Notes under the pieces: model-generated | Databases searched by the model: none | The model's input: only the letters and a program-made list of their open reading frames with translations | What the model was told of the DNA's origin: nothing | Made by a program: the position numbers and the translations under genes | Assembly: GCA_025655595.1 (NCBI GenBank) | Contig: JAHXIO010000001.1 | Coordinates: 372,001 to 436,000 of the forward strand | From: Candidatus Thiodiazotropha sp. (ex Monitilora ramsayi) | Lineage (GTDB): Bacteria > Pseudomonadota > Gammaproteobacteria > Chromatiales > Chromatiaceae | Length of the DNA: 64,000 bases | Direction of reading: 5' to 3' | Part shown: positions 20,378 through 31,683 of the stretch, piece by piece | Position numbering within the stretch: position 1 is the stretch's first letter | Layout: every line of letters starts with the position of its first letter

Positions 20378-21708
20378 TGGATATGCAGCAGCGCCAGAGA
20401 CAACTCGAACAGCTGGTCGACGATCTGCTCACCGAGGCCAAACGATGTGGGGCCACGGCTGCGGAAGCCGGCGTCAGCAGCGATGCGGGACTCAGCCTCA
20501 CTGTGCGCATGGGCGAGCCGGAAACTATCGAGCATACACGGGACAATGGTCTCGGCGTGACGGTCTATTTCGGACAACGTAAAGGCTCGGCCAGCACCTC
20601 CGATCTCAGTCCGCAGGCTATCAGGGAGACTGTTGAGGCAGCGTGCAATTTCGCGCGCTATACCTCTGAGGATGTGTGTGCGGGATTGGCGGATGAGAGC
20701 CTGATGGCAACGAATTTGCCGGATCTGGATCTCTATCACCCCTGGGACCTCACAGTGGATGATGCGATAGCGCTGGCGACACGCTGCGAGACGGCTGCCC
20801 GCGAAGAGGACGAGCGTATCTTCAACTCAGAAGGGGCTACGCTCAATTCTCACAGCGGGCTGCACGTCTACGGCAATACCCATGGTTTTATCGGCGGCTA
20901 TCCCTCATCCCGCCACAGCCTGAGTTGTGCGGTTGTGGGAAAAGAGGATGAGAGCATGCAGCGGGACTATTGGTATACCCTCTCCCGTCTCAGCGAACAG
21001 TTGGAGTCGCCGGAAGCGGTCGGGCAGGTCGCTGCCAGACGGACCGTCTCCCGCCTGGGCGCTCGGCCTATTACCACCCGCCAGGCGCCTGTGATCTTCC
21101 AGTCGGATGTGGCCGTGGGCTTACTGCGCAGCTTTATCGGTGCGATCCGCGGATCGGCACTCTATCGAAAGGCGAGTTTTCTGCTCGATACCCTGGGCGA
21201 TCAGCTCTTTCCCGATTTTGTCAGGATCTATGAGGAGCCCCATCTGTTGAGAGGCCTGGCGAGTGCTGCCTACGACAACGAAGGTGTCGCCACCACCCAC
21301 CGGAGCTATATCCAGGATGGCCTGCTTCAGAGTTATGTACTTGACAGTTATGCCGCGAGAAAACTCGGTATGCAGACCACCGGTAATGCAGGCGGTGTGA
21401 GAAATCTCAGGATCGATAGCGGCTCACTCGATCTGGCGGGTCTGCTGAAGAAGATGGATAGCGGGCTGCTGGTTACCGAACTGATGGGCCAGGGATTGAA
21501 TATGGTGACGGGGGACTACTCCCGGGGTGCTGCCGGGTTCTGGGTGGAGAACGGTGAGATTCAGTATCCGGTGGAGGAGATCACCATTGCCGGTAATCTC
21601 CGCGAAATGTTCATGGGCCTGCAGGAGGTCGGTACCGATGTGGAGACCCGCAGCAGTGTGCAGACCGGTTCCTGGCTGATCGACAGGATGACGATTGCGG
21701 GCGGATGA
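20374..21708 (+). CDS. pmbA: Metalloprotease PmbA/TldE
   Basis: TldD/PmbA family; [31 protein letters not shown]-like, [25 protein letters not shown]. Overlaps the tldD stop. Confidence 0.94.
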   Translation: MMDMQQRQRQLEQLVDDLLTEAKRCGATAAEAGVSSDAGLSLTVRMGEPETIEHTRDNGLGVTVYFGQRKGSASTSDLSPQAIRETVEAACNFARYTSEDVCAGLADESLMATNLPDLDLYHPWDLTVDDAIALATRCETAAREEDERIFNSEGATLNSHSGLHVYGNTHGFIGGYPSSRHSLSCAVVGKEDESMQRDYWYTLSRLSEQLESPEAVGQVAARRTVSRLGARPITTRQAPVIFQSDVAVGLLRSFIGAIRGSALYRKASFLLDTLGDQLFPDFVRIYEEPHLLRGLASAAYDNEGVATTHRSYIQDGLLQSYVLDSYAARKLGMQTTGNAGGVRNLRIDSGSLDLAGLLKKMDSGLLVTELMGQGLNMVTGDYSRGAAGFWVENGEIQYPVEEITIAGNLREMFMGLQEVGTDVETRSSVQTGSWLIDRMTIAGG

Positions 21709-21746
21709 CCTGTTTGGTCAGCAAATGAACGGGAATCTTAATCCTG

Positions 21747-21775
21747 CGTAGGGTACGGCCCTGCCGCACCCTACG
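21747..21775. repeat. Short palindromic element / possible bidirectional terminator between convergent pmbA and pdxA
   Basis: cgtagggtacgg-ccctg-ccgcaccctacg: 12-bp stem with one mismatch. Closely matches the element at 35016..35042. Confidence 0.7.
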
Positions 21776-21804
21776 ATGGTAATGGCAGCCAAGCTAATTC
21801 GCGT

Positions 21805-22794
21805 TTACTGATCCCGGCGTCTCTCTGCCATCTCCGCGGCGACCTTGACGGCATATAGCAGGCTGCCGAGATTCGCCTGTCCGGTACCGGCCAGGGGGAG
21901 GGCGGTACCGTGATCAACGGAAGTACGTATGATCGGCAGGCCAAGTGTGACGTTGACCGCTTGGCCGAACCCCAAATGCTTGAGAACCGGTAGTCCCTGG
22001 TCGTGGTACATGGCCAGTACCGCATCCGCTTGTTGCAGCTGTACCGGTGTAAACAGGGTATCAGCCGGCAGCGGGCCGATCAGTTGCATGCCGGCGGCAT
22101 TCAGCTCCGCCAGCACCGGCTCTATGATCTCGGTCTCCTCACCACCCAGGTGGCCCTGTTCTCCCGCGTGGGGATTGAGGCCGCAGACCAGGATACGCGG
22201 TTGCTTGAGACCGAAACGCTGTTGCAGGTCCTGATGCAGCGTGGTTGCTACTAGCCGCAGCCGCTCTGCTGTGATCGCCTGACTGACTTCAGAGAGCGGA
22301 AGATGCGTCGTTACCAACGCAACTCGCAGGCCGGGTGTCGCCAACATCATCACCGGGTGGGCATCACTGAGTTCGGCCAGGTATTCTGTATGTCCGGTGA
22401 ACGGCAGTCCGGCGTCATTCATCACGCCTTTGTGTACGGGGCCTGTGACCAGTGCGTCGTAGGTGCCTGCCAGGCAACCCTGGGTGGCGATCCTCAGTGT
22501 CTCCAGCACGTAGGGTGCGTTTCCCGGCTCCAGACTGCCGCACTTCACCTCCTTCCTGAGCGGCACCGGAACAATCTTCAGTTGACCGGGTTGCGCGGTA
22601 GTTCCGGACGTTTGTGAGTCAACCGGCAATAGATCCAGTTTCAAACCCAGCAGTTCGGCACGTTGCTGCAGCAGGTCGGGGTCTGCGACAGCGATGAGAT
22701 CGGTGGAGGGTGTGGGCCTCTGTGCCAGCATGACGCAGAGATCGGGTCCTATTCCGGCGGGCTCGCCAGGAGTCAATGCAATTTGGGTAATCAA
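21805..22794 (-). CDS. pdxA: 4-hydroxythreonine-4-phosphate dehydrogenase PdxA
   Basis: [82 protein letters not shown]. Confidence 0.96.
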   Translation of the reverse strand: MITQIALTPGEPAGIGPDLCVMLAQRPTPSTDLIAVADPDLLQQRAELLGLKLDLLPVDSQTSGTTAQPGQLKIVPVPLRKEVKCGSLEPGNAPYVLETLRIATQGCLAGTYDALVTGPVHKGVMNDAGLPFTGHTEYLAELSDAHPVMMLATPGLRVALVTTHLPLSEVSQAITAERLRLVATTLHQDLQQRFGLKQPRILVCGLNPHAGEQGHLGGEETEIIEPVLAELNAAGMQLIGPLPADTLFTPVQLQQADAVLAMYHDQGLPVLKHLGFGQAVNVTLGLPIIRTSVDHGTALPLAGTGQANLGSLLYAVKVAAEMAERRRDQ

Positions 22795-24110
22795 GGGGTG
22801 TCCAGCTCATCCAGGTGAAGTTCAACATAGGCTTCGTCACGAAGACGACGCAGCCAGAGTTCAATGGCCTCTTCCGATTTCTGTTTCTGAATGGCCTGAC
22901 GCGCCGTGTTTCTCAGCGCCTCTTCTGTATTGTCATGTTGCCGGCGCTCCAGGGGTTGCACGATGTGCCATCCGAACGGTGTCTGGAAGGGTTCGCTGAT
23001 CTCATCGATCGGCAGGGCGTCCATCTGCTCCTCGAACTGGGGCACCAAGTCGCCAGGGCTGGTCCATCCCAGCTCTCCGCCTTTGATGGCCGAGGCCTTG
23101 TCGTCCGAGTGGGAGCGGGCCAGCGTCTCGAAAGACTCGCCACCCAGAATGCGCTCTCTCAGGGTTTGCAGACGCTGCTTCGCTTCGCGGTCGGAGACGA
23201 TCTCATTGGTGTTGATGAGGATGTGGCGAGCCCGTGTCTGATTGATGAGCAATTTTTCACCACCCTTTACCTCAAGCAGTTTGACCATGTGGAAGCCGGA
23301 GGCGTTTCTGACAGGTTCACTGATCGTACCCGGTTCCATTTCGTCCACGACCTTGGTGAACAGGCTCGGGATGCGTGAGGTCTCGATCCAGCCGAGATCT
23401 CCCCCTTCAAGGGCTTGTCGGCCATCGGACACACGTACGGCTGTTTCTGAGAAGTCGGCTCCTGCCTGAAGTTCATCATAGACATCCTGCGCCCGTTGTT
23501 TTGCTTCCTGTACGTCCTTGGGGGAGGCGCCTTCGGGTGTGGCGATCAGGATATGCAGCAGATGGACAGCGGAACGCTGTCGTTGCGTGCCTATCTCCCG
23601 TGCCAGGAAATTGCTGATATCCTGTTCGGTGATAACGATTCTGTTAATCACTTCTTTCTGCTTGAGGCGATTGATCAGAATGTCTTCTCTGAGCTGCTCA
23701 CGGAATAGTGAAAAGTTGATACCGTCTCTCTCCAGGACCTCGCGTAGCTGCAGCAGGGTGATGTTGTTGGTTTGGGCGATATTGGCAATCGCCTTGGTGA
23801 CAGTGGCGTCATCGACACTGAGGCCGAGCCTTTCTGCTGTCTGCAGTTGCAGCCGTTTGGAGATCATGCGTTCGAGTACTTGCTCTCGGAGGATCTCAAT
23901 GGTTGGCAGATTGGCCCCTTTCTGGCTCAGTTGGGCCATCATCTCCCGTACCCGGCTGTCGAGCTCGCTTCGGGTGATGACATCTTCATTGACCACGGCC
24001 ACGATCTGGTCGAGTGGCACTACGGCCGCTTCCAGTGTTGTGTTCGCGGTTAACCACATCAGCAGTGTGATCTGAATGATGTGAATCCATCTTTTTGTAG
24101 GGTGTCTCAT
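22791..24110 (-). CDS. surA: Peptidyl-prolyl isomerase / OMP chaperone SurA
   Basis: N-terminal signal, [14 protein letters not shown], two parvulin domains ([33 protein letters not shown]). Confidence 0.95.
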   Translation of the reverse strand: MRHPTKRWIHIIQITLLMWLTANTTLEAAVVPLDQIVAVVNEDVITRSELDSRVREMMAQLSQKGANLPTIEILREQVLERMISKRLQLQTAERLGLSVDDATVTKAIANIAQTNNITLLQLREVLERDGINFSLFREQLREDILINRLKQKEVINRIVITEQDISNFLAREIGTQRQRSAVHLLHILIATPEGASPKDVQEAKQRAQDVYDELQAGADFSETAVRVSDGRQALEGGDLGWIETSRIPSLFTKVVDEMEPGTISEPVRNASGFHMVKLLEVKGGEKLLINQTRARHILINTNEIVSDREAKQRLQTLRERILGGESFETLARSHSDDKASAIKGGELGWTSPGDLVPQFEEQMDALPIDEISEPFQTPFGWHIVQPLERRQHDNTEEALRNTARQAIQKQKSEEAIELWLRRLRDEAYVELHLDELDTP

Positions 24111-26452
24111 TGATCAGCCCGGTAACCGTAAATGTTTTCCTCGAATGTCTCGTCCACCGTAGAACCAAGTGCACCCAGGCCTGTGAGTTCCAACTGCAGT
24201 AGGAAACGGGTGTCCTCATCCTGTTCGGCGATATCCTCATCGGCGATATAGCGCTGATAAAGGGCGCGTAACTTCCAGCAACAGCCGCCACCATATTCGA
24301 GGCCGAGTATTCTATTCACATTTCGTTCATAAAGATAAGAGTATTTCCATTTTCCCGACAGGGTGAACTTGTGGCTGAACGGCCAGTTAAAGGAGAGATC
24401 CAGATCCTCGATGGTGTCTCGAGCGAAGTTGTAGTCCAGGTTGATCAGGTGCTGCTTGGGGGTGCGATAGTGGATGCCGAGACGACCTCTGTCGATATTT
24501 TTTTCTTCCACGTGAGGGTCTCTTCTGATCGTCAGGGTGCTGCTCCAGTAACGTCCTATCCGAGCTGCTGCTTCAGCCACCACGGATGAGGAGGGATTGT
24601 CTTCTACTGCGCCTGTCAACTGTACTTCCCGATCCTGTTGGTAGTAGATCTGACCGATGCTTGCACGTAATCGTTCCTGGCCGTTCTCCGCAGCCAGCCA
24701 GCGAGTGGTGATGCCAAGACTGATCTGATTGGCGTCACCGAAACGGTCGCTGCCGCTGAAACGGTTCTCCTTGAACAGGTTGTTGAAAGTCAGATTGAGG
24801 TCGGCAGTGTCGAAATCGGGTATATCCGACTGATCGTCGAATGATGCGTTCAGGTAATACAGTCTCGGTTCCAGGGTTTGGTATGCCGCATCGCCGAACC
24901 AACTGGTCTCCCGTTCAAAGATCAGACCGCTGTCGAGGCTGAAGGCTGGTACAAAGTAGTCGGGGGACGGGTCGGTTGGTGAATCATCCTCATCTAAACG
25001 GTAGGTGGCGTAGTTGAGGCTGATGCGTGGAATCAGATGCCCCCAGCTGCGCCGCATGGGCAGACTTATTGCCGGCTTGAATGTGAATCTCTCTCCGTTG
25101 ATCAGAGTATCGTGGCGAAAGTCTGTGTATTCAGTGAGTAAGCTGAAATCCAGGGTTTCATCAGCAAAAAGGTCGGTATAATTGGCCAGTAGTTGAGGCA
25201 ATCTGCGGTAGGGATGATTTCTAGGATTGAGGCTCTCATCGACGGTTTGGAACGATTGCACGCGTCCGGTTAGCTGCAGGGCGCCCTGCCGATAAACCAC
25301 CTCCCCGACACGCTCCAGGTGGCGAGTGCTGGTGATGGCCAGGCCGGTGCCGAAGTCGTCGAGATAGTCGTCGTCACTGACTGCACTGGTATCGATGCGG
25401 GTAGTCAGACCAGGGGCCAGACGGCTGCCATGGGTAAACCGGAAGGCCCGTCGCTCATTGCTGCGTTTTTTGCTCTCCACTTTGTCGTCAGGGAGGATCT
25501 CGCCACTGACCACAGCCTGTTGATGTTCACCGAGGTAGCGAAATTCACCACCCAGCATCATACCTCTTTTACTCATCCATCTGGGAGAGAGCGTGGCGTC
25601 GTAGTTCGGTGCCAGATTGAAATAGTATGGGGTCTCGAGTTCGGTGCCGAGCCGGTTTGATGAGCCGATGGCGGGCACCAGGAAACCGGTCATACGCCGG
25701 TCATCGACTGGAAAGGTGAAGTAAGGTGCATAGAAGATCGGTACCGGGCCGAGATGGAGTCTGGCATGTTTGGCGCTTCCCCAACCGTCAGCGAGATCGA
25801 TATCGAGCTCGGAGGCTTTGAAGTACCAATCCCGCCTATCGGGTGGGCAGGTGGTATAGATCACCTGGTCGTATCGGGAGAGGTCTTCATTGAGCATCTC
25901 TGCTCTAGCGGCACTGCCGCGGGCATTTCGTTCGGTCAGGCGAAATTCTGCCTCTGTCAGCCAACCCCGGTTCTCATCCAGTTCCAGGTGACCGGTATCG
26001 GCGGTTAACCGCAGACCGGATTGCTCGACAAAGAGGTTTCCAAACAGATCTGCGGTGGCTGTCGACTGATGATATATGACACGATCCGCCTCAGCGTATC
26101 TTTCGGGCTGCCATAGCCTGACCGAGCCTTCCATTACTCCCCGGCCCGCCTGTTGATCAAATGCCGCCTCATCCGCCTCGAGTTGCGGTTTATCGATCGG
26201 CAAAGGGGCAGAGGGCATAGTGAGATCGTGTGCGGGCCCATCCGGATTGCAGTAGTCCCAGTTCAAACCACGGTCAATTCCTTGCGACGTATCTGCATGC
26301 ACCGGATGGTGTGGCACGATAGCCGTTACGCAACAGAGCAGCACCTGAAATAGGCGAGGTATAAGAGTGTCTGAGTAATTCAAGGGTGCTGCTCGGGAAC
26401 CTATGCTGACCAGGATTGACGAATCATCACGCGGGCAGGCACAAAATCGCAT
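24107..26452 (-). CDS. lptD: LPS-assembly protein LptD
   Basis: WDYCNPDGP, YFAPYFTFPVDDRRMTGFLVPAIG-type LptD features and the lptD-surA-pdxA order. The real start is probably downstream of 26452, near the signal peptide LNYSDTLIPRLFQVLLCC. Confidence 0.93.
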   Translation of the reverse strand: MRFCACPRDDSSILVSIGSRAAPLNYSDTLIPRLFQVLLCCVTAIVPHHPVHADTSQGIDRGLNWDYCNPDGPAHDLTMPSAPLPIDKPQLEADEAAFDQQAGRGVMEGSVRLWQPERYAEADRVIYHQSTATADLFGNLFVEQSGLRLTADTGHLELDENRGWLTEAEFRLTERNARGSAARAEMLNEDLSRYDQVIYTTCPPDRRDWYFKASELDIDLADGWGSAKHARLHLGPVPIFYAPYFTFPVDDRRMTGFLVPAIGSSNRLGTELETPYYFNLAPNYDATLSPRWMSKRGMMLGGEFRYLGEHQQAVVSGEILPDDKVESKKRSNERRAFRFTHGSRLAPGLTTRIDTSAVSDDDYLDDFGTGLAITSTRHLERVGEVVYRQGALQLTGRVQSFQTVDESLNPRNHPYRRLPQLLANYTDLFADETLDFSLLTEYTDFRHDTLINGERFTFKPAISLPMRRSWGHLIPRISLNYATYRLDEDDSPTDPSPDYFVPAFSLDSGLIFERETSWFGDAAYQTLEPRLYYLNASFDDQSDIPDFDTADLNLTFNNLFKENRFSGSDRFGDANQISLGITTRWLAAENGQERLRASIGQIYYQQDREVQLTGAVEDNPSSSVVAEAAARIGRYWSSTLTIRRDPHVEEKNIDRGRLGIHYRTPKQHLINLDYNFARDTIEDLDLSFNWPFSHKFTLSGKWKYSYLYERNVNRILGLEYGGGCCWKLRALYQRYIADEDIAEQDEDTRFLLQLELTGLGALGSTVDETFEENIYGYRADQ

Positions 26453-26471
26453 AGAATCAGCCTTTCTTCAA

Positions 26472-27692
26472 ATGATTGTACCAACAGGCACAAAGGAGTC
26501 TCTCTCTTCCGTGACTTCCACCACGCGTCGACTGTTAATCACACTGTTCATTCTGTTTGGCACCATCTTGTTGGTGGCGCTGCTCTGGGCGACCCGTCCG
26601 GAAGCGAAGACGGAGATGAAGTCACCTGTTGTCACCCGCGTTGAGGTGGCGGTGGTTGAGCGGCGGGATATCCAGCCTAAGGTGCCGCTCACCGGTATTC
26701 TTCGGCCTCGTCAGTCGGCTTCATTGCGGTTTGAAGTGTCGGGAGAGCTGATGCAGCGGGCGGTCGAGCCGGGGCAGTCTGTCAATACTGGAGATCTGCT
26801 CCTGCAGTTGGACGATGCCGACTATCGTGATGCGCTTGTGGAATCCGAGTCCCAGCTAACCGAAACAAAGGCGGCGCTGGCGCAGGACCAGGCGTTGTTG
26901 AAACTGGCGCGGGAAAATCGGGACCTGGCCGAAAGGGAGTATCAGCGGCTGGAGAAGCTTGGCAAAGGCTCCTTGGCCTCTGTATCGACCCGTGAGAGTG
27001 CGCGCCAGCAACTGAACAGTCTTGAGAGTGAACTGGCTCGCCTCACATTTAGTGTGCAGAGTAATCGGGCGCGCCTCTCCCGGCAGGAGGCGGCGCTGAA
27101 CAGGGCGCGCCGCAATTTGGATCGTACCCGCCTGCAGGCGCCGTTTTCGGGTAGAGTCAATAAGGTCATGGCTGAGGTGGGGGACTATCTGCAGGCCAAT
27201 AGCCTGGTACTTGAATTGATCGATACCGGCAGCCTCGAACTGAAACTGGAGGTGATGGGAGACGTAGCTTCCGCGCTCGATCTGGGTCAGCAAATTGATG
27301 TGGAGGTGGACAGTCAGCGGATTCCCGGGGAACTGGTGGCCATGCAGTTCGATCCCGACCCGCAGACACACACCCATCCGGTCAGCATTCTTGTCCCTGG
27401 TGAGGGGTTACTGCCCGGACAGCTCGGTCATGTCAGGCTGCCATTGCGGCTGAGAGAAGACGCCTTGGTGGTACCGGCTTCGGCCCTGTTGCGGGAGTCG
27501 GGCGGCGAATACCTCTTCCTGGTCAGGGAGGGTCGACTGCAGAGGCAGCCGGTCACTACGGGCATCCGTCAGGGAGAACATCAGGTCATTCGTCAGGGCG
27601 TTGATCCGGGGGATTTGGTGGTCAATCGGGATGTTGAGGTGCTGAGCGATGGGCTGGAGGTTGAGATAGACGTCTCGGAGAAATTGCCTTGA
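26472..27692 (+). CDS. RND efflux periplasmic adaptor (membrane fusion protein)
   Basis: Single TM, LRFEVSGELMQRAVEPGQSVNTGDLLLQLDDADY, long coiled coil, LQAPFSGRVNKV. The start could also be 26403. Confidence 0.88.
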   Translation: MIVPTGTKESLSSVTSTTRRLLITLFILFGTILLVALLWATRPEAKTEMKSPVVTRVEVAVVERRDIQPKVPLTGILRPRQSASLRFEVSGELMQRAVEPGQSVNTGDLLLQLDDADYRDALVESESQLTETKAALAQDQALLKLARENRDLAEREYQRLEKLGKGSLASVSTRESARQQLNSLESELARLTFSVQSNRARLSRQEAALNRARRNLDRTRLQAPFSGRVNKVMAEVGDYLQANSLVLELIDTGSLELKLEVMGDVASALDLGQQIDVEVDSQRIPGELVAMQFDPDPQTHTHPVSILVPGEGLLPGQLGHVRLPLRLREDALVVPASALLRESGGEYLFLVREGRLQRQPVTTGIRQGEHQVIRQGVDPGDLVVNRDVEVLSDGLEVEIDVSEKLP

Positions 27693-30600
27693 TCGATTTT
27701 TCCATCCGTAATCCCCTGGTAGTCAATCTATTCCTGGTGATCATCCTGTTGGCTGGCGTGGTCTCCTGGTACGCGATGCCGCAGGAGATGTTTCCGGTAG
27801 TGGAGCAGGACAAGGTCAGTATCAAGGCCGTTTTCGAGGGGGCATCGCCGGAAGAGGTCGAGCGTCAGGTGACCCTGCCTATTGAGCAGGAGCTTGACGG
27901 TCTGGCCGATATCGATGTGATCAGTTCCACCAGCACCGAGGGCGCCTCCAGTATCCTCATCGAACTGAAGAGCGGTTCCGATGTGGACAACTTCATGCGC
28001 AAGGTGCGAACGGCGCTGGATCAGGTGGACGATCTGCCCGTGGAGGCCGAGGAGCCGGAGTTGGCCCGGCTGGAGACTCGTTTTCCGGTGATCTCGGTGA
28101 GTCTGTTCGGTGCGATATCGAGGGGTGAACTCTACGACCTGGCCGAGCAGGTCAAAGATGAACTGATCCAGCTGCCAGACATTGCCTCCGTGGGTGTGGC
28201 GGGGGATCGGGAGTGGGAGGTGTGGGTCGTGGTAGACCCACAGGTACTAGCGGCAAGGGATGTCTCGCTGAATCAATTGGGTCGAGCGCTGCGAGAGAAT
28301 CTGCGGGACCTGCCCGGTGGCACATTGAAGTCGAGCAGCGGTGATATTCGCCTGAGGGGTATGGGCGTGCCGCCAGATCCCGATCGCATGGCCGCCATTG
28401 TTTTACGTAGCAACGACCAGGGTGGACAGCTTCGCTTGGGAGACCTGGCCGATGTCCAGTTGCGGTTGGAAGAGGCCCAGACCCTTGGCCGTTTCAACGG
28501 AAAACCTTCGGTCAATCTTACCGTCAACAAGACCGGTAAGGCCTCTACTATCCAAGTTGCCAAGCGGGTCAGGGAATATGTGGCTGAACGCCAGCAGAGC
28601 CTGCCAGCCGGCATCAGTTTGGATCTGTTCAGCGATCTCTCAGTCTACGTGAAGAATCGCCTGGAAACGGTCAAGTCGTCGGGTATCGTCGGTCTGGCGC
28701 TGGTGTTGCTGGCGCTCTACCTGATGCTGAATTTTCGTGTCGCTTTTATCACCGCCTTGGGTATTCCAGTTTCCTTTCTGGTGGCGGTGATCACGCTGAA
28801 CCTGTTGGGTTACAGCATCAACATGGTTTCCATGTTCGCTTTCCTCATCGCCCTGGGGCTGATTGTCGACGACGCCATTATCGTCAATGAGAATATCTAC
28901 CGCCATCTGGAGATGGGCGAGAGCCCCGCCGGGGCGGCCGCACTGGGGGCCAGGGAGGTCTACTGGCCTGTGGTGGCTTCCACAACCACTACGATCGCAG
29001 CCTTTATGCCCATGTTTGCCATCGGTGGCACCATGGGGGCCTTCATTGCGGTAATTCCCGTGGTGGTCAGTGCTTCACTGGCGGGTTCACTGCTGGAGGC
29101 GTTCGGGGTTTTACCCTCACATGCCAAGGAGTTCTTGCGAACTGCCCGGCAGCGCAAGGCTGGTCGTATTGACTGGGCGGCATTGAATCGACGCTACACC
29201 CAAGTTCTGAAAAAGTGCCTCGACTATCGCTATCCAGTCGCTATGTTGAGTGTGGGAATATTGGCGGTGACGATCACCTTTGCTGCCACCCGTGTCCCAT
29301 TCCTACTTTTCGGCCATGTGGATGTGGGACAGTTTTTTGTCAACGTAGAGGCGCCCAGTACCTACAGCATCGAAGATGCCTCACGACTGGCTGATCGATT
29401 GGAAGAGACAGTCATGGAGACGCTGGGTGAGGATGAGTTGAAGACATTGCTGAGTAATGTGGGTGTCATGTTCATCGACTTTCACCGGGTCAAGATGGGG
29501 AGTCGTTATATTCAATTGATCGTCGATCTCAAGAAGCAGAAACCCATGGGATTCATCGAACGCTGGATTTCACCGGTCGTGAGTCTGCAGTTCAAGTGGG
29601 AAGGGAGTCGGGAACGGAGTTCCAAAGAGGTCATTGATGATCTGCGTGAGAAGCTACAGCAGATACCCGGTATCCAGCGTATGTCGATACTGAGACCCCA
29701 GGGCGGTCCAGCTGGTGCCGATGTGGAGATCGGTCTGGTCGGTGAGTCGGTGGACAGGCTAAGCCGGCAGGCTGAAGAGATACGAGACTTTATCGCCAGA
29801 ATTCCCGGGGTCTCAGATGCACGCCAGGATATGGATGCAGGTAAGCTTGAGTATCGCTATGAGCTCAACGAACGAGGTCGTCAGCTGGGGTTGACGCAAA
29901 ATGCGCTGGCAGATGCCGTGCGCACCGGCTTTCTCGGTCTCAAGCTGACGCATGTCAGCTGGCGGGACAAGCGAATCCCGGTGCGATTGATCTATACCGA
30001 TCAGCTGCGTCAGGATGCGGGTGCGCTGGATCGGTTGCCGATCACATTGGATGATGGTCGGACGGTCTATCTGGGGGACGTGGCAGAGATTGATCAAGCT
30101 CGGGGGTACAACAGCGTCACCCGTCGTAATCTCGACCGACTGGCCACGATCACTGCCGAGACCGATGCTAAGATCATTACTCCCAACGAAGTCCTGGAGC
30201 GGGTTAAAGCGCAATTTGCAGACCTGCCGCACGAACAGGCGCTGATATTCCTTGGCGAAAAGAAGAAGGCGCAGGAATCGATGGCCGGAATGAAACGCGC
30301 CATGCTGATTGCCCTGGCGATCATCTTTTTTATTCTGGCAGCACTTTTTAAATCGCTCTTGGACCCCCTGGTAGTGATGTTTGCGATACCCTTCGGCGCC
30401 ATCGGGGTAATTTTCGGTCATGTGCTGTTCGGCTTTCATCTACAGTTCCTTTCGTTGATCGGTTTCCTGGCGCTGACCGGGATTGTGGTCAATGACTCCC
30501 TGATCCTGATCGACTTCGCCAAACGTCTGAGAAGGGACGGTTGGGAGCGGAAGGATGCCTTGGTTGAAGCGGGCCGGGTGCGTATCAGACCGATATTGTT

Positions 30601-30838
30601 GACGACCGCCACCACCTTTCTAGGTATCTCGCCGTTAATCTTCTTCGCCACGGGACAGACGGCATTCCTCTCGCCGATGGCGGTCAGTCTGGGGTTTGGG
30701 CTGCTGTTTGCCACAGTGCTGATTCTGCTGGTTTTACCCTGCTTCTATCTCATTGCGGATGATTTGCGTCGCAGTGTCGGTAAAAGGCGTAGTGCCCCTT
30801 CGAATGCGTCTCTCCTCGACGCAAACCAGCCCATGTAA
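27689..30838 (+). CDS. RND efflux transporter permease (AcrB/HAE1-like)
   Basis: IDFSIRNPLVVNLFLVIILLAG, GLIVDDAIIVNENIYRHLE, two RND repeats with 12 predicted TMs; overlaps the adaptor stop. Confidence 0.93.
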   Translation: MIDFSIRNPLVVNLFLVIILLAGVVSWYAMPQEMFPVVEQDKVSIKAVFEGASPEEVERQVTLPIEQELDGLADIDVISSTSTEGASSILIELKSGSDVDNFMRKVRTALDQVDDLPVEAEEPELARLETRFPVISVSLFGAISRGELYDLAEQVKDELIQLPDIASVGVAGDREWEVWVVVDPQVLAARDVSLNQLGRALRENLRDLPGGTLKSSSGDIRLRGMGVPPDPDRMAAIVLRSNDQGGQLRLGDLADVQLRLEEAQTLGRFNGKPSVNLTVNKTGKASTIQVAKRVREYVAERQQSLPAGISLDLFSDLSVYVKNRLETVKSSGIVGLALVLLALYLMLNFRVAFITALGIPVSFLVAVITLNLLGYSINMVSMFAFLIALGLIVDDAIIVNENIYRHLEMGESPAGAAALGAREVYWPVVASTTTTIAAFMPMFAIGGTMGAFIAVIPVVVSASLAGSLLEAFGVLPSHAKEFLRTARQRKAGRIDWAALNRRYTQVLKKCLDYRYPVAMLSVGILAVTITFAATRVPFLLFGHVDVGQFFVNVEAPSTYSIEDASRLADRLEETVMETLGEDELKTLLSNVGVMFIDFHRVKMGSRYIQLIVDLKKQKPMGFIERWISPVVSLQFKWEGSRERSSKEVIDDLREKLQQIPGIQRMSILRPQGGPAGADVEIGLVGESVDRLSRQAEEIRDFIARIPGVSDARQDMDAGKLEYRYELNERGRQLGLTQNALADAVRTGFLGLKLTHVSWRDKRIPVRLIYTDQLRQDAGALDRLPITLDDGRTVYLGDVAEIDQARGYNSVTRRNLDRLATITAETDAKIITPNEVLERVKAQFADLPHEQALIFLGEKKKAQESMAGMKRAMLIALAIIFFILAALFKSLLDPLVVMFAIPFGAIGVIFGHVLFGFHLQFLSLIGFLALTGIVVNDSLILIDFAKRLRRDGWERKDALVEAGRVRIRPILLTTATTFLGISPLIFFATGQTAFLSPMAVSLGFGLLFATVLILLVLPCFYLIADDLRRSVGKRRSAPSNASLLDANQPM

Positions 30839-30922
30839 TAAAAAGGCAATAAATATGTAACAATGTCGAGTGTTTGGTCCCGGCTCGACGTGGGTGCTAG
30901 TGACTATTTATAGGGATCTGTC

Positions 30923-31414
30923 TTGAAAAAAAAGCCACATAGAGAGTGTCAACCTTGTACTGGCTGTTGTGATGGTTGGGTGCAGATGGTGATCGGTGGC
31001 GTGCCTGTCTACCCAGGTTGCCCTTGTCCCCACAGCACGGGCAAAGGGTGTGATGATTACGCCAATCGTCCGAAAGATCCTTGCGATAATTTCAATTGCG
31101 GCTGGATCGTTGAGGATAGTCCTCTGCCCGATTGGATGAAGCCAAGCAACAGTAAAGTAATCGTGATATTCAATAAACTCCAATGGAATGGAGTGCCTGT
31201 GGATCTGGCCGTTCCCGTGGGAAGACGAATCCCGCCGCGGGCATTAAACTGGCTCAAACAATTTTCCGAGAAATACCATCGGCCGCTGATCTATACCGAG
31301 CAGATCGTTGAGAACGGACAGTTCCAGAAACAGCAGCAGATTTTGGGTTATGGCCCACCGGATTTTCAGCAGGAGTTGTTACAATGGCAGAGTGAGGGCA
31401 GGCAGTTATGGTAG
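30923..31414 (+). CDS. Cysteine-cluster (YkgJ-like) protein of unknown function
   Basis: Eight clustered cysteines: CQPCTGCCDGW...CPCPHSTGKGCDDYANRPKDPCDNFNCGW. Confidence 0.65.
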   Translation: MKKKPHRECQPCTGCCDGWVQMVIGGVPVYPGCPCPHSTGKGCDDYANRPKDPCDNFNCGWIVEDSPLPDWMKPSNSKVIVIFNKLQWNGVPVDLAVPVGRRIPPRALNWLKQFSEKYHRPLIYTEQIVENGQFQKQQQILGYGPPDFQQELLQWQSEGRQLW

Positions 31415-31683
31415 ATATCGCCGCGAGGTTTATAGGCGATCATGTACACAAACCAATTGAGCAATGATGATTAGCCAAATTCGATAGTCCTCATCATTAT
31501 ATGCAGGCCGATTCTGCCCTTTTTAATTGACCAATAGCATTCGGCACCCCGCTCCCCCTTTTATTAGATATGTATCTCCGAATATCAGGCATGTATCATG
31601 CCGCTCGAGGATTGGCTGTCAGGGAATAGCCGTGACAATCAATAAACGCATAAGGCCCTGAACACTTACTGTTCCGGGTAATA

